Below are positions 59,855-64,000 of a stretch of DNA of 64,000 nucleotides, piece by piece (positions within the stretch are counted from its first letter, which is position 1; every line of letters starts with the position of its first letter). The notes under the pieces were generated by a model, which worked only from the letters and a program-made list of their open reading frames with translations, ran no database searches and was not told where the DNA came from. The DNA is from JAHWKV01 sp040905365 (GTDB lineage: Bacteria > Actinomycetota > CADDZG01 > JAHWKV01), in contig JBBDRQ010000077.1 of NCBI GenBank assembly GCA_040905365.1, positions 1-64,000 of the forward strand. Direction: 5' to 3'. A program made the translations under genes and the position numbers.

Positions 59855-60889
59855 ATGAGAAACCACAGCCTTGCAGTGATCCCCGGTGACGGCATCGGTC
59901 CGGAGGTAACCGAGGGCGCCCTGATGGCCCTGGACGCGGTAGCCGATACCGAAGACTTTGCGCTTGAGGTGACCAACTACGACCTGGGCGCCGAGCGATA
60001 CCTTCGCTCCGGCGATGTATTGAGCGACGACGACCTGCACAGGCTGTCCGGTCACGAGGCAATACTCCTGGGGGCGGTCGGCGACCCCAGAGTACCGCCC
60101 GGGGTCCTGGAGAAAGGCCTGCTGCTCAAACTCAGGCGCGAGCTGGATCTGTACGTAAACCTGCGTCCGGCCCGGCTAATGAGCGGCGTGACCAGTTCGC
60201 TCAGCCCCGTCTACTCCGAGGACATCGATGTCGTGGTGGTCCGGGAGAACACCGAGGGCCTGTATTGCGGCCGCGGGGAGTTAACCGGCCAAGGCACCGA
60301 ACAAGAGGTGGCGACGGAGGTCTCGCTTAACACCGCGGCCGCGGTGCGCCGGATCGTCACCTACGCCTACGAGCTAGCTGCCGAGCGCAAGCAAACCCTG
60401 ACCTTGGTGCACAAGACCAACGTGCTCGAGAGGGCCGGCGGCCTGTACGCGCGGATGATGAGGGAGGTCGGCGAAAACTACCCGAAGGTTCAAACCGCCT
60501 ACCAGCACATCGATGCGGCGTGCCTACTGATGGTCACCCAGCCCAAGCGATTCCAGGTCGTGGTTACCGACAACCTGTTCGGCGACATACTCAGCGACCT
60601 GCTGGCAGGCTTGGTCGGCGGCATCGGCTACGTGGGCAGCGCCAATCTCCACCCCGGCAAAGTCTCCATGTTCGAGCCGGTCCACGGCTCGGCGCCCGAC
60701 ATCGCCGGCACCGGCCTGGCCAACCCGGTCGGTGCGATCCTGTCGGCGGCGATGCTGCTCAGGCATATCGGCGAGGAATCCGGCGCCAAACGGCTGGAGG
60801 GGGCGGTAGAGGCGGTAGCGGCAAAAATCGAGCTGGAGCAGCTGTCGACCCGGGAAGCGGCCGAATTGATCGCAGAGGCAACGGCGTAG
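59855..60889 (+). CDS. leuB: 3-isopropylmalate dehydrogenase
   Basis: NAD-dependent oxidative decarboxylation in leucine synthesis. Beta-decarboxylating dehydrogenase signatures are present: VIPGDGIGPEVTEGAL, RENTEGLYCGRGE, and TDNLFGDILSDLLAGLVGG with the metal-binding Asp residues. 344 residues. It follows leuA by 20 bases. leuC and leuD are not in the window, so isopropylmalate isomerase must be encoded elsewhere. Isocitrate or tartrate dehydrogenase activity is less likely given the neighbours. Confidence 0.92.
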   Translation: MRNHSLAVIPGDGIGPEVTEGALMALDAVADTEDFALEVTNYDLGAERYLRSGDVLSDDDLHRLSGHEAILLGAVGDPRVPPGVLEKGLLLKLRRELDLYVNLRPARLMSGVTSSLSPVYSEDIDVVVVRENTEGLYCGRGELTGQGTEQEVATEVSLNTAAAVRRIVTYAYELAAERKQTLTLVHKTNVLERAGGLYARMMREVGENYPKVQTAYQHIDAACLLMVTQPKRFQVVVTDNLFGDILSDLLAGLVGGIGYVGSANLHPGKVSMFEPVHGSAPDIAGTGLANPVGAILSAAMLLRHIGEESGAKRLEGAVEAVAAKIELEQLSTREAAELIAEATA

Positions 60890-60972
60890 GAGCGGCGTTC
60901 CAAGTAGGCAGCCAGCCGGCAATCTCTACAAAATCTCAACACCGTCCGCGACCGCAACCTACAAACCTTTCT

Positions 60973-60978
60973 TAGACT
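60973..60978 (+). promoter_or_regulatory. -10 box of a probable leaderless response-regulator transcript
   Basis: TAGACT ends six bases before the ATG at 60985; no ribosome binding site is present. Confidence 0.45.
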
Positions 60979-60984
60979 TATCCC

Positions 60985-61686
60985 ATGACTTCGGCAAGCA
61001 TCGCCGTCATCGAGGACGAGTCGATCATCGCCGCGGCGGTAGCCGCCCGGCTGCGGCGCGAGGGATTCAAGGTTGAGATCGCCCACGACGGCCCATCCGG
61101 TGTCGCACTGTGCGACAGAACCCGGCCGGACCTGGTGGTCCTTGACGTCATGCTGCCCGGCTTCGACGGACTCGAAGTCTGCCGGCGCATCCAAAAAGAC
61201 CGGCCCATACCGGTGCTGATGCTCACCGCCAGGGACGGCGAAACCGACATGCTCGTGGGACTGGGAATGGGCGCCGACGATTACATGACCAAACCGTTCA
61301 GCCCTCGCGAGCTGGTGGCGCGGGTGCGGGCGCTGCTGCGAAGGGCACAGCGCTTCACGCCGGCCCCGGACACCGCCTTCCTAATCGGTCAACTAGAGGT
61401 CGATCCGGCCCGGCGGCGGGTAAAGCTCGCCGGCGAGGTCATCCACCTCACACCTATAGAGTTCGAGCTGCTGTTCACCATGGCCTCCAAACCGGGGGTG
61501 GTGTTCAGCCGGGATCAGCTGCTCAACGAGGTGTGGGGCTACCGGGAAAGCTTTGGAGGGCGCACAGTCGACTCCCACGTCGGGGCCCTGCGGCGCAAGC
61601 TCGGCTCGGATCTGTTGCGCACCGTCCACGGCGTCGGATACGCGGTCGAAGCGCCGGTGGATTCCTTAGAATCCAAAGGATCTTGA
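60985..61686 (+). CDS. OmpR/PhoB-type response regulator
   Basis: Receiver domain (IAVIEDESIIAAAV, phospho-accepting Asp in LVVLDVMLPGFDG, Lys in YMTKPFSPRELVAR) and a winged-helix DNA-binding domain (LTPIEFELLFTMASKPG, then GRTVDSHVGALRRKLG). 233 residues. Its stop overlaps the start of the kinase gene as TTGA, so the two form a co-translated pair. The stimulus is unknown. Confidence 0.95.
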   Translation: MTSASIAVIEDESIIAAAVAARLRREGFKVEIAHDGPSGVALCDRTRPDLVVLDVMLPGFDGLEVCRRIQKDRPIPVLMLTARDGETDMLVGLGMGADDYMTKPFSPRELVARVRALLRRAQRFTPAPDTAFLIGQLEVDPARRRVKLAGEVIHLTPIEFELLFTMASKPGVVFSRDQLLNEVWGYRESFGGRTVDSHVGALRRKLGSDLLRTVHGVGYAVEAPVDSLESKGS

Positions 61687-62675
61687 GACCGCTCGATCCG
61701 CTCTCGTCCATAAAAATCAAGCTCGGCGTCGTGATCGTCGCCTCGGTGGCGGTTACCGCCGTTGGTCACACCCTGGGGCTTCGGGCCGGCATGCCCCTGG
61801 CTCTGGTGGCGATCGGCTCCGGCGCGCTTTCGTTGCTGATGGTGCAGTTCTTGGCTCACGGCATGACTTCGCCGCTGCGCGAGATGGTCGCAGCGGCCAA
61901 GAGTATGGCCAGGGGCGACTATTCCAGCCGGGTGACCGCCACTTCCAGGGACGAGGTGGGCGAGCTCGCCCGAGCCTTCAACACCATGGCTTCCGAGCTG
62001 GCCGAGGTCGACCGAATGCGCCGCGACCTCGTGGCCAACGTCTCCCACGAACTGCGCACTCCCATCAGTGCCTTACAGGCGATGTTGGAAAACCTGATCG
62101 ACGGGGTCGACTCCCCGGATCCGCAGATCTTCGGCACCATGCTGGAGCAGGTTCAACGGTTGGGCCGCTTGGTCAGTCAGCTGCTGGACCTGTCGCGCCT
62201 GGAGTCGGGGGCCGTACCGCTGCAACGCAGCGTATTCCCGGTCGCCGATCTGCTGGAGCAGGCGGCGCGGGAGGCGAGGATGCACTCCCAAGACGTCGAG
62301 CTGGAAGTGGTGGTCACCCCGCAAGACCTCACTGCAGACGCCGACCCGGAACGCATTCACCAGGTCCTGGCCAACCTTATCGAAAACGCCATACGGCACT
62401 CCCCTGCCGGGGCTCTGGTCACAGTGTCGGCCCACCGAAGCGACTTCGGCCTAACGCTTGCCGTGACCGACCAGGGACCGGGCATACCGGAGGCGGATGC
62501 CTCCAAGGTTTTCGAGAGGTTCTACAGGTCCGACGCGGCCCGCTCCTCCACCCAAGGGGGAACAGGGTTGGGGCTGGCGATCGCCCGCTGGATAGTGGAG
62601 CTGCATCGGGGCAGCATCAAAGTGGATACGGACGCCTCGCACGGTTGCAGGATGGTAGTAGAGCTGCCCGCGTAA
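61683..62675 (+). CDS. Sensor histidine kinase (HAMP-HisKA-HATPase)
   Basis: A compact 330-residue kinase: two membrane segments close together at about 10-60 (little or no outside sensor domain), HAMP domain, His in VANVSHELRTP, and ATP-binding motifs NLIENAIRHS, DQGPGIPEAD and TGLGLAIARW. The TTG start overlaps the regulator's stop and has AAAGGA just upstream. Because the extracellular loop is so short, the signal is probably sensed in the membrane or inside the cell. Confidence 0.93.
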   Translation: MRPLDPLSSIKIKLGVVIVASVAVTAVGHTLGLRAGMPLALVAIGSGALSLLMVQFLAHGMTSPLREMVAAAKSMARGDYSSRVTATSRDEVGELARAFNTMASELAEVDRMRRDLVANVSHELRTPISALQAMLENLIDGVDSPDPQIFGTMLEQVQRLGRLVSQLLDLSRLESGAVPLQRSVFPVADLLEQAAREARMHSQDVELEVVVTPQDLTADADPERIHQVLANLIENAIRHSPAGALVTVSAHRSDFGLTLAVTDQGPGIPEADASKVFERFYRSDAARSSTQGGTGLGLAIARWIVELHRGSIKVDTDASHGCRMVVELPA

Positions 62676-62703
62676 GTGCAGGCGCAGCCAAATGGGGGGA
62701 GGT

Positions 62704-62726
62704 GGGGGGGGGCCCCCCCCCCCCCC
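62704..62726. repeat. G9C14 homopolymer junction
   Basis: Nine G are followed directly by fourteen C in the gap between the kinase gene and nadE, just before the nadE -10 box. Such tracts are prone to slippage and to sequencing error, so the exact length is unsure. Confidence 0.9.
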
Positions 62727-62733
62727 GACTGTG

Positions 62734-62739
62734 TAACCT
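62734..62739 (+). promoter_or_regulatory. -10 box of a probable leaderless nadE transcript
   Basis: TAACCT ends six bases before the ATG at 62746; there is no Shine-Dalgarno sequence. The poly-G/C tract occupies part of the spacer to any -35 element. Confidence 0.45.
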
Positions 62740-62745
62740 AAACGC

Positions 62746-64000
62746 ATGATTCGCCTCTGCTTGGCTCAGGTAAACCCCACCATCGGGGACCTGGAGGGCA
62801 ACGCCTCCATGCTCAAGCGCGCCATAGCCGGCGCCAGGGCGCAGGGTGGGGACCTCGTCGCCTTCCCGGAGCTGGTCATAACCGGTTATCCGCCCGACGA
62901 TCTGCTGCTAAGCGCGGCTTTTGTCGCCGACAGCCGCCGAGCGCTCGAGTCCGTTGCGGAGGCTACCGACGGAATCACCGCCATCGTCGGTTGCGTCGAT
63001 CGATCGGAGGGACGGCTGTACAGCGCCGCGGCCTTCTTGACCAACGGCCGGGTGCAGGGCGTTTACCACAAGCGGCACCTGCCCAACTACGGGGTATTCG
63101 ACGAGCGGCGATTTTTCAGCCGAGGCAGCGAGGTCGTGCTGGGCTCCATCGACGCCGTCACCTTCGGCGTCACGGTATGCGAAGACCTGTGGGTACAAAA
63201 CGGCCCACACCGAGCTTGCGCGGCCGCCGGAGCCTCGCTGGTAGTCAATATCAACGCTTCCCCTTACCACGCCGGAAAGGGTCGCGAGCGGCTGGATATG
63301 CTGTCCCGGCGGGCCCGCGAAAACGGTCTCACGATCGCCTACGTGAATTGCGTGGGCGGAGCCGACGAGGTCGTGTTCGACGGCCAGTCCTGCATAGTCA
63401 ACGCCGACGGGTCGCTCGCGGCCAGAGCAGCGCAGTTTACCGAGGAGCTGCTCACCTTTGATTTCGATCCCGAGAGCGCCCCCGTCCTGGACGCGGAGAT
63501 CGCCGATCTGGCCCGATTTGAACCCGAAACCGTAGCGGTTATGAACCTTGCTCAGCTTGAACACGCCGACCATGCCCCCTTAGACGTCCGTGTCGCCGAA
63601 GTGATGTCCCCGTCAGAAGAGGTCTACTGCGCGCTGGTCACCGGAGTGAGGGACTACCTGCACAAGAACTCGTTTCGCCAGGCGATTGTGGGTCTGTCCG
63701 GCGGTATCGACTCCGCCCTAACCGCCGCCATCGCCGTGGACGCCCTGGGGGCGCCAAACGTTCTGGGGATTTCCAACCCCAGCGAGTTCACCTCACCTCA
63801 GAGTATCCAGACCACCAAACAGCTGGCCCACAACCTGGGCATCGAGCTGGTGACTATGCCGATAGGGACTGCCCTCGATGCAATGCGCAAGACGCTGGAG
63901 GTCGACTTCCCGCAAGATGAGCCCGGGGTGGCCGACCAGAACCTGCAGTCGCGCATTCGCGGCGCCCTGTGGATGGCCGTGTCCAACTTGACCGGCCGCA
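62746..64000 (+). CDS. nadE: Glutamine-dependent NAD+ synthetase, 3' truncated by the window edge
   Basis: Final step of NAD synthesis, amidating deamido-NAD with ammonia from glutamine. The N-terminal nitrilase-fold glutaminase domain has the Glu42, Lys109, Cys145 triad (FPELVITGYPP, VYHKRHLPNYG, VTVCEDLW). From about residue 290 the synthetase domain follows, with the ATP-binding loop VGLSGGIDSALT. 418 codons are visible and the frame is open at the end; family members have about 550-680 residues. Confidence 0.95.
   Translation, partial: MIRLCLAQVNPTIGDLEGNASMLKRAIAGARAQGGDLVAFPELVITGYPPDDLLLSAAFVADSRRALESVAEATDGITAIVGCVDRSEGRLYSAAAFLTNGRVQGVYHKRHLPNYGVFDERRFFSRGSEVVLGSIDAVTFGVTVCEDLWVQNGPHRACAAAGASLVVNINASPYHAGKGRERLDMLSRRARENGLTIAYVNCVGGADEVVFDGQSCIVNADGSLAARAAQFTEELLTFDFDPESAPVLDAEIADLARFEPETVAVMNLAQLEHADHAPLDVRVAEVMSPSEEVYCALVTGVRDYLHKNSFRQAIVGLSGGIDSALTAAIAVDALGAPNVLGISNPSEFTSPQSIQTTKQLAHNLGIELVTMPIGTALDAMRKTLEVDFPQDEPGVADQNLQSRIRGALWMAVSNLTGR

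Noticed and set aside
58293..60062. 589-codon open frame on the minus strand across leuA
   Set aside because: It is antisense to a clear leuA and leuB start, has no ribosome site or family motif, and reflects GC-rich codon bias.

Overview
The window is a high-GC bacterial chromosome segment with dense, short-spaced genes. It comes from an actinobacterium, probably an uncultured lineage known from metagenome assembly, since there is a 10-N scaffold gap inside ligA. The actinobacterial signs are SepF, a PASTA-domain PknB-like kinase, a Glu-type RpiB (LGGSGQGEQ), the gene trio SCO1664-like / DUF3090 / MSMEG_4193-like phosphatase, SufS-SufU, a DosS/DosR-like sensor pair, frequent GTG and TTG starts, and the order rpmE ... 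prfA-prmC-sua5 ... wecA-atpZ-atpI-atpBEFHAGDC-murA, which matches mycobacteria apart from inserted genes. No rRNA, tRNA, CRISPR array, phage or insertion sequence was seen.

Layout. 1-5.1 kb: an Hsp20 fragment, a two-protease membrane fusion (site-2 protease plus YlbL-like PDZ/Lon domain), a thioredoxin-like lipoprotein, a small membrane protein and a Ser/Thr kinase. 5.2-7.2 kb: the SCO1664/DUF3090/phosphatase operon. 7.3-11.8 kb: fumarase, FIST protein, a single receiver domain, a membrane protein and a Nudix hydrolase. 11.8-16.8 kb: cell envelope and division (D,D-carboxypeptidase, PASTA kinase, SepF) and a MaoC hydratase. 17-22 kb: superoxide dismutase, ligA, mnmA and its cysteine desulfurase. 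22-30 kb: stress and sensing (UspA, CBS protein, GAF-GAF kinase, FAD oxidoreductase, NarL/DosR-type regulator), a methyltransferase and a metallo-beta-lactamase-fold hydrolase. 30-40 kb: murA and the whole F1Fo ATP synthase operon on the minus strand, with wecA upstream. 40-48 kb: glyA and a class IV aminotransferase on the plus strand; rpiB, a class III aminotransferase, sua5, prmC, prfA, a DUF1385 protein and rpmE on the minus strand. 48-52.7 kb: sufS-sufU, a DUF523/DUF1722 protein, a tiny metallothionein-like protein and small enzymes. 52.7-61 kb: branched-chain amino acid synthesis, ilvD (minus) opposite ilvB-ilvN-ilvC-leuA-leuB (plus). 61-64 kb: an OmpR-type two-component pair and the start of a glutamine-dependent NAD synthetase.

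The most informative non-coding signals are two amino-acid leader systems. Before ilvB there is a leader peptide ending VLVLVLR followed by a rho-independent attenuator. Between ilvC and leuA there is a Leu-rich 19-residue leader whose own coding sequence can base-pair with the leuA ribosome binding site, with a 14-bp hairpin nested inside. A second theme is a dispersed, structured intergenic repeat (two full copies near 15.3 and 42.2 kb, two short remnants near 5.2 and 9.9 kb) at gene 3' ends. A third is recent tandem duplication: four 24-bp units in a lipoprotein signal peptide, and three 21-bp units covering the shared 3' ends of two convergent genes. Several genes appear to be transcribed as leaderless mRNAs, with a TANNNT box 6-7 bases before the start codon.
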